Position numbers and translations under genes: made by a program. Source: Filimonas effusa (GTDB taxonomy: Bacteria; Bacteroidota; Bacteroidia; Chitinophagales; Chitinophagaceae). Taken from it: a DNA stretch of 64,000 nt. Positions 43,151 to 51,800 of this stretch are shown in pieces. The notes beneath the pieces are model-generated. The model made no database searches and was not told the DNA's origin. It saw only the letters and a list, made by a program, of their open reading frames with translations. Every line of letters starts with the position of its first letter. Position 1 is the stretch's first letter. The stretch is taken from positions 434,001 through 498,000 of the forward strand of contig NZ_SDHZ01000002.1 in NCBI RefSeq assembly GCF_004118675.1, read 5' to 3'.

Positions 43151-44050
43151 TTATAACCTGTGCTGTTCATAAAAATTGGCAGGCACGGCATCCTGAAGTG
43201 CAGCTATCTCTTCCGCCGTCAGATCAGGGGCTGCAGGCACCAGTAATGCTTCCTGTAGCTGCTGCGCAGTTCTTATACCTACTACTACACTGCTGATAGC
43301 AGCATTGCTTAATACATACCGGATAGCAGTTTGCACACTGTCTCTGTGAGTTACCGACTGCTCACGGATAGCAGTTGCACCTTGCTCCACTACAGTAGCA
43401 AAATGCCCCAGGTAATCCTGTGGCTGCTTGTTTATCAGCAGCCCGCCGGCCAGGCTGCCCCTTGCCAGCACGCCCACCTGGTGCTGCTGCAGCAGATCAA
43501 GACAATGCTCCTCCGGCCGCCTGTCAAGCAGGCTGTATTGCATCATCACACTGGCGATCGAAGAATGACGAACATACCAGTCTATAACATTCGGCCTTAT
43601 CGACGATATCCCGTAATAACGGATCTTCCCCTGCCGCTGCAATAACTCAAACGCCTCCACCACTTCTTCTTTACGATCTTCCAGCATACCGCCATGTAAC
43701 TGGTACAGGTCTATATAATCAGTTCCAAGTCTTTGTAAACTATCCTCTATCGCCGATAATATATATTCCTTCGAAGCATTCCAGTCCCACCCGCTTCCAT
43801 CTTCACGCCACTGGTTACCCACTTTGGTCGCCAGGATAACATCCCTGCGCTTCCCCTTCAGGTAGCTTCCAAGCATACGCTCATTCATCCCCTTTGCATA
43901 CAGGTCGGCAGTATCAAAAAAATTGATACCCTTTTCTATTGCCTTATCAATAAGCTGCTGATTGTGCGGTGCATCAGGCTGCAGCGACATACATCCAAAA
44001 CCAATAGCGCTGATTTGCAAACCCGATTTGCCCAGTGTGCGGTATTCCAT
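43151..44050 (-). CDS. Aldo/keto reductase
   Basis: A 299-aa NADPH-dependent reductase. Visible motifs are GFGCMSLQPD near the N-terminus, DTADLYAKGMNERMLGSYL with the catalytic Asp/Tyr, VGNQWREDG around the Lys, DLYQLHGG, and the VVGIRTAQQLQEAL cofactor segment at the C-terminus. The substrate is not predictable. It starts 9 bp after the LacI gene and is the last gene in the operon. Confidence 0.9.
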   Translation of the reverse strand: MEYRTLGKSGLQISAIGFGCMSLQPDAPHNQQLIDKAIEKGINFFDTADLYAKGMNERMLGSYLKGKRRDVILATKVGNQWREDGSGWDWNASKEYILSAIEDSLQRLGTDYIDLYQLHGGMLEDRKEEVVEAFELLQRQGKIRYYGISSIRPNVIDWYVRHSSIASVMMQYSLLDRRPEEHCLDLLQQHQVGVLARGSLAGGLLINKQPQDYLGHFATVVEQGATAIREQSVTHRDSVQTAIRYVLSNAAISSVVVGIRTAQQLQEALLVPAAPDLTAEEIAALQDAVPANFYEQHRL

Positions 44051-44059
44051 AGTATTGAT

Positions 44060-45088
44060 TTATTTAATGGTCGACTGCCTTACCACCAGTCGCGGAGATA
44101 ACTTCACCTGGCAGGGTAACCCCTTCCCCGGTGCATCGTACTTGCCCAGTTGATCCATCAATAACTGCACCGATGTACTGCCTATCGCCTCAATAGGTTG
44201 CTCTATCACCGATATACCCGTAGGATATAAACGGAATACATCATGATCATCAAACGAAAGGATAGCAATATCTTCAGGCATCCCCAGCTTCAGCTGTACA
44301 ATGGCCTCCAGCCCCATGATGCCCAGGTAATTCGTTGCAAAGAAAAGAGCATCCGTTTCAGGATGCGCACGCAGAAAATCAGCAATGGTCTTCACGCCAT
44401 TCTCATTGCCTACATGCTCGTAAGCAATACTCAACACCGCCTCCGTATCAGCCAATCCATATTTTCGTAACCCGTCGCGATAACCGTTCTCCCGGTCATG
44501 GATCTGAACCAGGTTCAGATCCACAGTAACAAATGCAATATTCCTGCGGCCGTTGGCAACCAGGTGATCCACCCCCGTCATCACACCATTGTAGCTGTCT
44601 ACCAGCACATAAGGTAGCTCGATACCGGGTAGGTAACTATCTACCTGAACAATAGGTTTGCCTTGTTTCTGTAACCACTGCAATTCCTCTTCCATGCCAA
44701 ATGCAGGCGTGATCAGGTAACCGTCCATCTGGCGTTGCGCCAGCATCTGTACCATATCCCGCCCACGCTCTTTATCGTTTTCCGAACTGCAATACACGAT
44801 CTTATATCCAAATAATGAGGCCTCCTTTTCCACAGCATGTGCAAGCCTGGCAAAAAACTGCCCGCCCATACTCTCCACCAGCAACCCTAATATATTGGTA
44901 TGCCCCGTACGTAAACTAACTGCAACCTGGTTCGGAAAATAACCCTCGCTCCGGCTCGCCGCAATAACCCGGTCAGCCACCTCACGGCTGATACGCATTT
45001 TGTCGGCTTTGCCATTTAATACAAACGATACCGTAGTCGGCGAAGTACCCGTTATACGGGCAATGTCTTTAATGGATACTCTTTTCAT
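44060..45088 (-). CDS. LacI-family transcriptional regulator
   Basis: A 342-aa protein: N-terminal LacI helix-turn-helix (VSIKDIARITGTSPTTVSFV, residues 4-23) with the hinge helix, then the periplasmic-binding-like ligand domain (LGLLVESMGGQFFARLAHAV, AILSFDDHDVFRLYPTGISV). It is a sugar-responsive regulator in most cases. The ATG overlaps the stop of the upstream glycosyltransferase gene (ATGA), an unusual partner for such a regulator. Target genes may include the operon itself or the nearby GH95 gene. Confidence 0.93.
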   Translation of the reverse strand: MKRVSIKDIARITGTSPTTVSFVLNGKADKMRISREVADRVIAASRSEGYFPNQVAVSLRTGHTNILGLLVESMGGQFFARLAHAVEKEASLFGYKIVYCSSENDKERGRDMVQMLAQRQMDGYLITPAFGMEEELQWLQKQGKPIVQVDSYLPGIELPYVLVDSYNGVMTGVDHLVANGRRNIAFVTVDLNLVQIHDRENGYRDGLRKYGLADTEAVLSIAYEHVGNENGVKTIADFLRAHPETDALFFATNYLGIMGLEAIVQLKLGMPEDIAILSFDDHDVFRLYPTGISVIEQPIEAIGSTSVQLLMDQLGKYDAPGKGLPCQVKLSPRLVVRQSTIK

Positions 45089-46629
45089 AATGTGTATTCC
45101 GCACCTTTAAAACCTTTTAACCGGTACACATAAAAGTACCGGGAGATGCGCCCGTTCCTTTTTTCAGCAAAACTGTGCAACAGAATAACGGATTCAAAGG
45201 TTGTTTTATAGGTATCCACAGGATGTAAAGGATAATTACTTGGAACAATACAAAGGGCATCGGCTCCCTTCTGTAAACCTGGCCGCCATGTATTCAGCCA
45301 GGCATAATGATGCAAATCGTTTAACTCACCAATACCAATAACAGGCGATTGTATATGCCGCCCCACATAATATTCCAGGTGAGCCGCCGGAAACCACTTG
45401 TTGCAAACAATAGGGATGCCCGCATTTAGCTGCTTTTCCCGCTCCTGTTGCACAAACCAATCCCGGAAATCAACACTGAAATTACGCCAGCCATACAAAT
45501 CCAGCGTAAAATCCCCCTCCCCATACGAAGCCTCCGCTTCTTTATCACCTATCGTGCCGGGATAAAACCTGATTAAACAGGTTCCCCCCACCACTACTAC
45601 CAATAAAAATACCAAACCTCCACGCAAAAACAAAGGAAGCTTCTCCTGCAACCGCTCAGCACGCCTGTCAAGATACGAAGCAGCAATAAAACAAAGGGTC
45701 ATAAAACCAGGACCGCTCCAGTGAGGCAGCACTGACCTGAAAAGCGAAAGCACGCTAACCACCGCAATAATGGGTAATCCACAACACAGCAGTAATATCT
45801 TGACATCACGCTGCAAAAGCATATTACGACGCAGATATAGTAAAGTAATTACTATAAGTACCACGTTCACCGGGTTATTGTAAAAGAACTGGCCGAAAAT
45901 AGTCTGTATAAAACTATCCTTGTCCAGCATAAGCTGTTGCACCTCCACCCGCTCACTATGATACGTCCATGTCACAAAATTGTTCTGCACATTCCAGAGC
46001 AGAATAGGACTGATGATAAGCGCCGTCAGTAAAATCGACAGGTAAAACCCCGGCACAGCAAAGATCCGCCGGTTATAGATTAAAGCATATAACCCAAAAC
46101 CACCCCACAGGAAAACACCATGCACCTTACACATGATACAAAGCCCGTTGAATAAACCAACCTGTATCCATAATGCAAGCGACGACTTATGACCCGCAAT
46201 GCCATCCTGAACGATCTGCAGCATGTAATAAAGTGCTATCAGCCAGCAAACGGCCTGCGGACTGTCAGGCAAAATAAAAGTACCTGCAATAAGTGAAGAA
46301 TATAAACTGGCAGTATACAATACGGCAGCATACCAGCCCGTCCGCTCATTTTTGATAGCCTTGCCTATGTAAAAAGAAAGCCATGTACCCAAAGCAGCAA
46401 ACACAATGGCGCCCAGCCTTACAAATACCTCCTGCAAAAAATGCAGGTTAAACGTAAAAGCACGGACCAGGAATGCTACAGCCGGAGGATGATCAAAATA
46501 ATTAGGCTGTAAATGCAACGCATAAGTGTAATAATAAACCTCATCGTTCCCTAATTCCAGCAGCATAGCCGCCAACAAACGCACCAGGGTAGCAACAACG
46601 ATCAGGTACCAGAGCTTTTTTCGATACAT
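45085..46629 (-). CDS. GT39/ArnT-like membrane glycosyltransferase
   Basis: A 514-aa protein with about eleven membrane helices. The first periplasmic loop has LELGNDEVYYYTYALHLQPN, with the acidic catalytic residue, and NYFDHPP, as in ArnT and protein-O-mannosyltransferases of the PMT_2/GT39 type. It transfers a sugar from a lipid carrier to a lipid or protein outside the inner membrane. It follows a GtrA gene by 9 bp, as often seen for lipid-linked sugar transfer. The acceptor is not known. Confidence 0.85.
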   Translation of the reverse strand: MYRKKLWYLIVVATLVRLLAAMLLELGNDEVYYYTYALHLQPNYFDHPPAVAFLVRAFTFNLHFLQEVFVRLGAIVFAALGTWLSFYIGKAIKNERTGWYAAVLYTASLYSSLIAGTFILPDSPQAVCWLIALYYMLQIVQDGIAGHKSSLALWIQVGLFNGLCIMCKVHGVFLWGGFGLYALIYNRRIFAVPGFYLSILLTALIISPILLWNVQNNFVTWTYHSERVEVQQLMLDKDSFIQTIFGQFFYNNPVNVVLIVITLLYLRRNMLLQRDVKILLLCCGLPIIAVVSVLSLFRSVLPHWSGPGFMTLCFIAASYLDRRAERLQEKLPLFLRGGLVFLLVVVVGGTCLIRFYPGTIGDKEAEASYGEGDFTLDLYGWRNFSVDFRDWFVQQEREKQLNAGIPIVCNKWFPAAHLEYYVGRHIQSPVIGIGELNDLHHYAWLNTWRPGLQKGADALCIVPSNYPLHPVDTYKTTFESVILLHSFAEKRNGRISRYFYVYRLKGFKGAEYTL

Positions 46630-46638
46630 GCAGTTAGG

Positions 46639-47022
46639 TTAATGAAAGTTGAACAAAAAGTTGCTTAAAAAATTCCAGGCAAACACACAGGCAATAGCCC
46701 CCGCCTTAGCCACATAAAAACGAATATGCAGGCGCTCGTTAAAAAACCATAGCAATAGATTGTTCAATACCAGTCCTATTAAAGCAAACCCGGCAAACCG
46801 CGCAAACTCAAGATGCCACAAACGATTTGTACTTTGGAACGTCCAGATCCGGTTCAATATGAAATTGTTGACTACGGCAAACGTAAACCCGCAGGTATTC
46901 GCCACAAACTTATTCAGAGAAAGCTTTTCCTTGCAAAACCAGGTAATACCAAAATCAATACACAATCCCGTAAACCCTACTACAGCGAATCTGGCAAGTT
47001 TTAATAAAGAATCAGCGATCAT
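46639..47022 (-). CDS. GtrA-family membrane protein
   Basis: A 127-aa protein with four membrane helices, starting LLKLARFAVVGFTGLCIDFG, the typical GtrA beginning, followed by NTCGFTFAVVNNFILNRIWTF. GtrA proteins are thought to move undecaprenyl-linked sugars across the inner membrane. It is the first gene of the four-gene minus-strand operon and pairs with the GT39 enzyme. Confidence 0.9.
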   Translation of the reverse strand: MIADSLLKLARFAVVGFTGLCIDFGITWFCKEKLSLNKFVANTCGFTFAVVNNFILNRIWTFQSTNRLWHLEFARFAGFALIGLVLNNLLLWFFNERLHIRFYVAKAGAIACVFAWNFLSNFLFNFH

Positions 47023-47245
47023 TCTACAGTTTTCAGGATTTTTCGTCTAATTAAACGCCTATAATAGTTACCACCCCGCGAACAGGGTTATGCGCGATGA
47101 AAATAGTAAGAATTTATCTCATAGCAGTGTTAACGCTTATTTTTGGTAACTTTTTCTCCCTTCCCCTTTGCATCCCCCCTCCTGCAATCTCAACCATACA
47201 AACAACTATCCGTCATCTGCCTTATCGTCTCCTGCCTAAATAAAT

Positions 47246-47276
47246 TTTGTCATTCAAAATAAACGGCATTACTTTG
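47246..47276 (+). promoter_or_regulatory. Promoter of the CreD module
   Basis: TTTG at 47246-47249, exactly 19 bp, then TTACTTTG at 47269-47276, which fits TAnnTTTG except for one base. The predicted start site is just before the ATG at 47297, and the -7 box overlaps the operator-like motif at 47271-47292. Confidence 0.6.
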
Positions 47277-47292
47277 GGAATCAAAGTGCTTT
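47271..47292. promoter_or_regulatory. Operator-like motif, copy 1
   Basis: ACTTTG-N5-CAAAG-TG-CTTT. The ACTTTG/CAAAGT arms form an inverted repeat. The same layout recurs at 48263-48284 in front of creD. It overlaps the -7 box, where a repressor would block polymerase. Confidence 0.55.
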
Positions 47293-47296
47293 TCTT

Positions 47297-47938
47297 ATGA
47301 CGCAATCCAACCAGCACCTGGCTGCCCTCCAAGACATTAAACAAATGATGGAAAAAAGCAGCCGCTTCATCAGCCTTAGCGGCCTTAGCGGAGTAGCAGC
47401 AGGTATTTGCGCCATTATAGGCGCTTTCATAGCCCACTCCTGGCTCCAGGATCCGGCCTTCAGCGAAAGCGAAGAAATACTGTACAGTTCCGGAACAAGA
47501 CCAGCCAGCGTAATACTCCAATCGCGCCTTTTCGTTTTGGCTGCTGTCGTATTCATTGCAGCACTTTTCCTCGCCATCGTCTTTACATGGCTCCGCAGTA
47601 AACAAACCGGGATTCCGCTATGGGGCAACACTGCCCGCAAAGTAATGGTCGCTGTAGCCGTCCCAATGGCTGTTGGGGGCATCTTTATACTTAAAATAGC
47701 AGATGCGGGAGCCTATGGACTCATAGCCCCCGGTTGCCTCTTCTTCTACGGCCTCGCCCTCCTCAACGCATCCCGTTATACCCTCGTTGAAATCAGGTAC
47801 CTCGCTTATACACAACTTATACTCGGAGCATTGAATCTTTGGCGGATCGGTTACGGCCTCCATTTCTGGACGCTCGGATTTGGTATATCACACATCATTT
47901 ATGGCATCGTTATGTGGTATAAATACGAACGCAACTAA
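47297..47938 (+). CDS. Membrane protein of the CreD module, unknown function
   Basis: A 213-aa inner-membrane protein with about six hydrophobic segments after a hydrophilic N-terminus (MTQSNQHLAALQDIKQMMEK). Segments lie at about residues 37-52, 79-98, 115-133, 140-158 and 166-205. No catalytic motif was recognised. It is in one operon with the winged-helix gene 9 bp downstream, and similar membrane proteins often accompany that regulator and CreD in this phylum. Probably an envelope-stress component. Confidence 0.7.
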   Translation: MTQSNQHLAALQDIKQMMEKSSRFISLSGLSGVAAGICAIIGAFIAHSWLQDPAFSESEEILYSSGTRPASVILQSRLFVLAAVVFIAALFLAIVFTWLRSKQTGIPLWGNTARKVMVAVAVPMAVGGIFILKIADAGAYGLIAPGCLFFYGLALLNASRYTLVEIRYLAYTQLILGALNLWRIGYGLHFWTLGFGISHIIYGIVMWYKYERN

Positions 47939-47947
47939 ACAAAGGCA

Positions 47948-48247
47948 ATGAAGAATCCGATAGAAAATCTCAATAAAATTTTCGATAGCCGCATAAGGCT
48001 AGGCATCATGAGCGCACTCATGGTCAATGAATCCGTGAACTTCAACGACCTTAAACAATTGCTCGATATCACCGACGGTAACCTCGCCAGCCACCTCAAA
48101 ACCCTCGAAGAAAACAACTTTATCAAAATAGAAAAAGGATTTATTGGCAAAAAAACCAATACCACCTACTCGGTTACCAAAGAAGGCGAAAAAGCATTTA
48201 AATCACATCTCGAAGCCCTCGAAAAAATGATCCGCGCCATAGAGTAA
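47948..48247 (+). CDS. Winged-helix transcriptional regulator
   Basis: A 99-aa single-domain winged-helix protein (IFDSRIRLGIMSALMVNE, then FNDLKQLLDITDGNLASHLK, wing GFIGKKTNTTYSVTKEGEKA), of the small MarR/ArsR-like type found next to CreD in Bacteroidota. It lacks a ligand domain. It stands between the two copies of ACTTTG-N5-CAAAG-N2-CTTT, so it is the prime candidate to bind them and repress its own operon and creD. Confidence 0.85.
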   Translation: MKNPIENLNKIFDSRIRLGIMSALMVNESVNFNDLKQLLDITDGNLASHLKTLEENNFIKIEKGFIGKKTNTTYSVTKEGEKAFKSHLEALEKMIRAIE

Positions 48248-48262
48248 TTTTTTTACCCATAC

Positions 48263-48284
48263 ACTTTGTAAAACAAAGCACTTT
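48263..48284. promoter_or_regulatory. Operator-like motif, copy 2
   Basis: ACTTTG-N5-CAAAG-CA-CTTT, 14 bp before the creD ATG. Spacing and conserved bases are the same as in copy 1 at 47271-47292; the five-base spacer and the two-base spacer differ in sequence, which suggests conserved protein contacts rather than recent duplication. Confidence 0.55.
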
Positions 48285-48297
48285 AAAACAAAAAAAT

Positions 48298-49605
48298 ATG
48301 ACAACTGATCAAGCCCCCAACCGCTTCACCAACAAGGTCTTCTTTAAGGCCTTCATTACAGGATTTCTCATCCTTATCATGTTGGTCCCCGCCCAATATG
48401 TCAATAACCTGGTTAAAGAAAGAGAACAACGCCAGAAACAGGTAGTAGAAGAGGTAAGCAGCAAATGGGCAACGGCACAAACCTTTACAGGCCCCTACCT
48501 CGTTATCCCCTACTCCGTCTCCCAGCCGGGAAAACAGCCTGTCACCCAAAAAATGATCCTGCTCCCCGAAGAATTGAAAGTAGACGGAACAGTAACCCCT
48601 GCACAAAAGCATCGCTCTATTTACCAGGTACTACTGTATAAGGCAAAAATTGAATGTACTGGCCATTTCCGTTTCGTTCTGCCCGAGAACATCCCCGCCA
48701 CAAATCTGAAACTCGGCGAATCACGTATATGCATCGGTATTTCCGATTTCAAAGGAATAGAAGACAAACTCCAGCTGCAAGTGAACAACATCCCGCATAC
48801 ACTGCAACCCGGCCTGCCTACTTCTGAAATAGACAATTCCGGTTTCTCAGCCCCCCTGGCGCTGACAACCACCAATTTAGATACTACCCTCTCTTTCCGT
48901 TTGCCATTGCAGCTTAAAGGCAGCAGCCAGCTTCATTTTGCGCCCCTTGCCGCCAATAGCAGCTTCAGCTTAAGCTCTCCGTGGCCAAGTCCTTCTTTCG
49001 ACGGCAGCGCACTGCCTTCATTGCCAGCCGACCCCGGTCCGGACGGATTTCATGCAACCTGGAATTTTAATCAGGCAAACCTGCCTTTCCCTGTTGCCAT
49101 AACAACAGAAACAGTGAACAAACAGGCGTTGGCATTCGGCCTCACCATGATGGAACCGGCAGACCAATATGTTAAAACGCTGCGCTGCACCAAATACGCC
49201 ATACTGTTCATAGGCCTTAGCTTTGCATTGTTCTTTATGGTAGAACTCATGTACAAACGCCCGGTACACCCATTACAATACCTGCTGGTAGGATTAGCAC
49301 TTACAGTGTTCTATACCCTCCTGCTTTCTATAAGCGAATTCATTCAATTCGACCTGGCTTATCTTATAGCCACTGTAGCTACTGTATCTCTTATCTCATT
49401 GTATGTCAAAGGCTACTTCGGCAACTGGAAAATAGCAGGCATTTTCGCCGGCCTGCTGAGCGCACTCTATGGTTTTATCTTCATCCTAATCAGGCTCGAA
49501 GACACAGCCCTGCTGGTGGGAAGTATAGGACTGTTCGTAATGCTCGCCATCGTAATGTATATAAGCCGCCGTATTAACTGGTACGGTTATGCGGCTAACT
49601 CATAG
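48298..49605 (+). CDS. creD: CreD-family inner-membrane protein
   Basis: A 435-aa inner-membrane protein. One helix lies at residues about 15-35, then a large periplasmic domain (about 36-300, with VEEVSSKWATAQTFTGPYLV as in CreD), then five to six helices at the C-terminus (YAILFIGLSFALFFMVELMY, HPLQYLLVGLALTVFYTLLL). CreD in E. coli is linked to envelope integrity and colicin tolerance; the mechanism is unknown. Full length for the family. It is preceded by its own operator-like site and followed by a terminator. Confidence 0.92.
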   Translation: MTTDQAPNRFTNKVFFKAFITGFLILIMLVPAQYVNNLVKEREQRQKQVVEEVSSKWATAQTFTGPYLVIPYSVSQPGKQPVTQKMILLPEELKVDGTVTPAQKHRSIYQVLLYKAKIECTGHFRFVLPENIPATNLKLGESRICIGISDFKGIEDKLQLQVNNIPHTLQPGLPTSEIDNSGFSAPLALTTTNLDTTLSFRLPLQLKGSSQLHFAPLAANSSFSLSSPWPSPSFDGSALPSLPADPGPDGFHATWNFNQANLPFPVAITTETVNKQALAFGLTMMEPADQYVKTLRCTKYAILFIGLSFALFFMVELMYKRPVHPLQYLLVGLALTVFYTLLLSISEFIQFDLAYLIATVATVSLISLYVKGYFGNWKIAGIFAGLLSALYGFIFILIRLEDTALLVGSIGLFVMLAIVMYISRRINWYGYAANS

Positions 49606-49629
49606 CGGAGAATGGATAGTGTGTAAGAT

Positions 49630-49665
49630 AATGGCACCTCTGGGGGGAGGTGCCATTTGTTTTTT
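49630..49665. terminator. Terminator after creD
   Basis: AATGGCACCTC and GAGGTGCCATT form an 11-bp stem over a 6-nt loop, followed by a run of eight T after TG on the plus strand. It lies between convergent genes. Confidence 0.8.
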
Positions 49666-49686
49666 TTGTTAAAATTTTATGGGCTG

Positions 49687-50133
49687 CTACAGTGTCTGCG
49701 CCTCACGCTGCAACTGACCCTTTGCATTAAAATACAGGTATTTCTTCTGTACAAGCGAACTCTTCTCTACATAAATACGGTACTGAAGCGATTTATCTTT
49801 TTTGGTAACCTCAGCCACTTCACCCGGTGTCCATTCGTGGTACTTGCTTTTCTCAAGACCATCCTTCACTGCCTCCGGAAGCGCTTCAAACGCCATCATT
49901 TTATTCGTCTCTTTCCACTCACCTTTACTCGTAAACCATGCATGCGTTTCTACACCTCCATTGGTAAATTCCGCATGCCAGCTCGTTAAGTTATCTTTCC
50001 AGGATACATTTTCAGCTTTTGGAAACATTTCTTTAAATGCATTGGTTACTTCGGAAGGCATCTTACGTATCTGCCCCATTACCGATCCGGCACATACTGT
50101 CAGTATTAACATAGCCGCGATTATCTTTTTCAT
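49687..50133 (-). CDS. Exported PepSY-like (BLIP-fold) protein
   Basis: A 148-aa protein with signal peptide MKKIIAAMLILTVCAGSVMG. Two PepSY-like repeats follow: VTNAFKEMFPKAENVSWKDN with HAEFTNGGVETHAWFTSKGE, and LPEAVKDGLEKSKYHEWTPG with a second beta region. Such domains are frequent in Bacteroidota exported proteins of unknown role. It is divergent from the sugar dehydrogenase gene with about 90 bp between starts. Confidence 0.82.
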   Translation of the reverse strand: MKKIIAAMLILTVCAGSVMGQIRKMPSEVTNAFKEMFPKAENVSWKDNLTSWHAEFTNGGVETHAWFTSKGEWKETNKMMAFEALPEAVKDGLEKSKYHEWTPGEVAEVTKKDKSLQYRIYVEKSSLVQKKYLYFNAKGQLQREAQTL

Positions 50134-50225
50134 GCTTTCTGGTTTTAAAGTTCTTCATGCAAACATCGTGCACGTCCACCAGATACAGGCTAAACACCTG
50201 GCAGATTTCTTGTATATCACCCTCT

Positions 50226-51800
50226 ATGTTTGTGAAAAATACCTTCTTTATCATTTTATTAACCTGTATCAGCGTACAGGTAAAAGCGCAGAAAACCGTC
50301 ACAGGACCATATGGTGAACTATTTTCCGTTTGCACCGTTGCTTCAGGCTTAAGCGATCCATGGGAAATAACTGTTGGCCCCGATCAATACCTATGGGTCA
50401 CAGAATCACGTGGCTACCGCGTTTGCAGAATTCATCCGCTTACCAGCATAAAATCTGTTGTGCTAAACCTGGATAGTGCGAAAAACTTCCCGCGTTACGA
50501 CCTGCTGCCCGAAGAGCAGTCCGGAGGCAAACCCTGGCCGCAGAGCGGCCTTATGGGAATGGCCATCCACCCCAATTTTGCCAAAGAACACCCCTACGTT
50601 TACCTGGCCTGGCTCTCCAGCTTTGCCGGTGCTGATAGCACCGGCAAAGGATGCCTCGAAGGCAATAAAGGATGTTTTTTTAAAACAACCATCGCACGCT
50701 TCTCCTACAACGCCAGTACCCAGCGCCTCGAACAACCGGTTATCATCTGCGATACCATACCGGGCAGTAACGATCATAATGGCGGAAGACTATTAATAGC
50801 CCCCGTAAACAATAATTATTATCTCTTCTACACAGTAGGCGATATGGGTGCAGGCCAGTATGGCAATGCCGGCAGGTCAAACCACGCCCAGCAAACAGGG
50901 AGTTATGAGGGAAAAGTATTACGTTTTTGTACTATACCCGACAACGACACAGGCCGTTACGATAAGTGGATCCCCAATGATAACCCTTTTAATTCTACTG
51001 TTCAGAATGCAGTTTGGTCGTATGGCCACAGGAACGCCCAGGGTATCTGCCAGGCAGTGATCCAGGGCACAAACAGGATCTATGCAGCCGAACACGGCCC
51101 CTTCTCCGATGATGAAATTAACCTTGTCGAAAAAGGAATGAATTATGGGCATCCCCTTGTTATTGGCTACAACGATAACAATTACAACCAGCTCGCAGCA
51201 GGAACCACCCGCGACAGCAGCTTGCCTGGCAAATGGCACTCTACCTACCCGCTCATCAACGATGAACATGCGAATGCAAATACAATAGGTTCCATTTATC
51301 GTGATCCGCTGCTAAGCCTCTACCCTGTTTCCAATGATTCACTGACAAAGCTTTTCGGGGTCTTGCAGGAACCTGGAAAAGAAATGCCCGACTGGCCCTC
51401 CGAAGCCCCCTCCTCGATAGAAGTATATCAATCAACAGCCATACCCGGATGGCATAACTCACTCCTGGTAACAACATTAAAAGGAGGAAAACTGATTCGT
51501 CTCCTCCTCTCAAAAAACGGTGATAAAATAAAGGGAGAGCCTTTACATTACTTCAATGCAAAGGTCCGTTACCGTGATATCGCCGTTTCACCCGATGGCA
51601 ACACCATTTACCTGGCTACAGACAGCAGCACAGTTTCATCGGGACCTACACAGCATAGTAAAGCCGTACCCGAACAACGCGGCACGATCATCGCATTTAA
51701 ATATATAGGACAACAACAGTCTACGCCTCCAGAACAGCCACAGGAAAACGATCCAGGTAAGGTGCCAGCGGCAATAAACCATTCTCGCGATGAACAGTAA
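50226..51800 (+). CDS. PQQ-type glucose/sorbosone dehydrogenase
   Basis: A 524-aa exported protein (signal FVKNTFFIILLTCISVQVKA). The six-bladed propeller of soluble glucose dehydrogenase-like enzymes is indicated by ASGLSDPWEITVGPDQYLWV, GLMGMAIHPNFA, DNDTGRYDKWIPNDNPF and EHGPFSDDEINLVEKGMNYG. It would oxidise aldose sugars in the periplasm with PQQ; no PQQ biosynthesis genes are nearby. The ATG at 50226 is chosen for the signal peptide. The C-terminal 27 residues are low-complexity (Gln, Pro) and overlap the 3' end of treY on the other strand by 80 bp. Confidence 0.85.
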   Translation: MFVKNTFFIILLTCISVQVKAQKTVTGPYGELFSVCTVASGLSDPWEITVGPDQYLWVTESRGYRVCRIHPLTSIKSVVLNLDSAKNFPRYDLLPEEQSGGKPWPQSGLMGMAIHPNFAKEHPYVYLAWLSSFAGADSTGKGCLEGNKGCFFKTTIARFSYNASTQRLEQPVIICDTIPGSNDHNGGRLLIAPVNNNYYLFYTVGDMGAGQYGNAGRSNHAQQTGSYEGKVLRFCTIPDNDTGRYDKWIPNDNPFNSTVQNAVWSYGHRNAQGICQAVIQGTNRIYAAEHGPFSDDEINLVEKGMNYGHPLVIGYNDNNYNQLAAGTTRDSSLPGKWHSTYPLINDEHANANTIGSIYRDPLLSLYPVSNDSLTKLFGVLQEPGKEMPDWPSEAPSSIEVYQSTAIPGWHNSLLVTTLKGGKLIRLLLSKNGDKIKGEPLHYFNAKVRYRDIAVSPDGNTIYLATDSSTVSSGPTQHSKAVPEQRGTIIAFKYIGQQQSTPPEQPQENDPGKVPAAINHSRDEQ

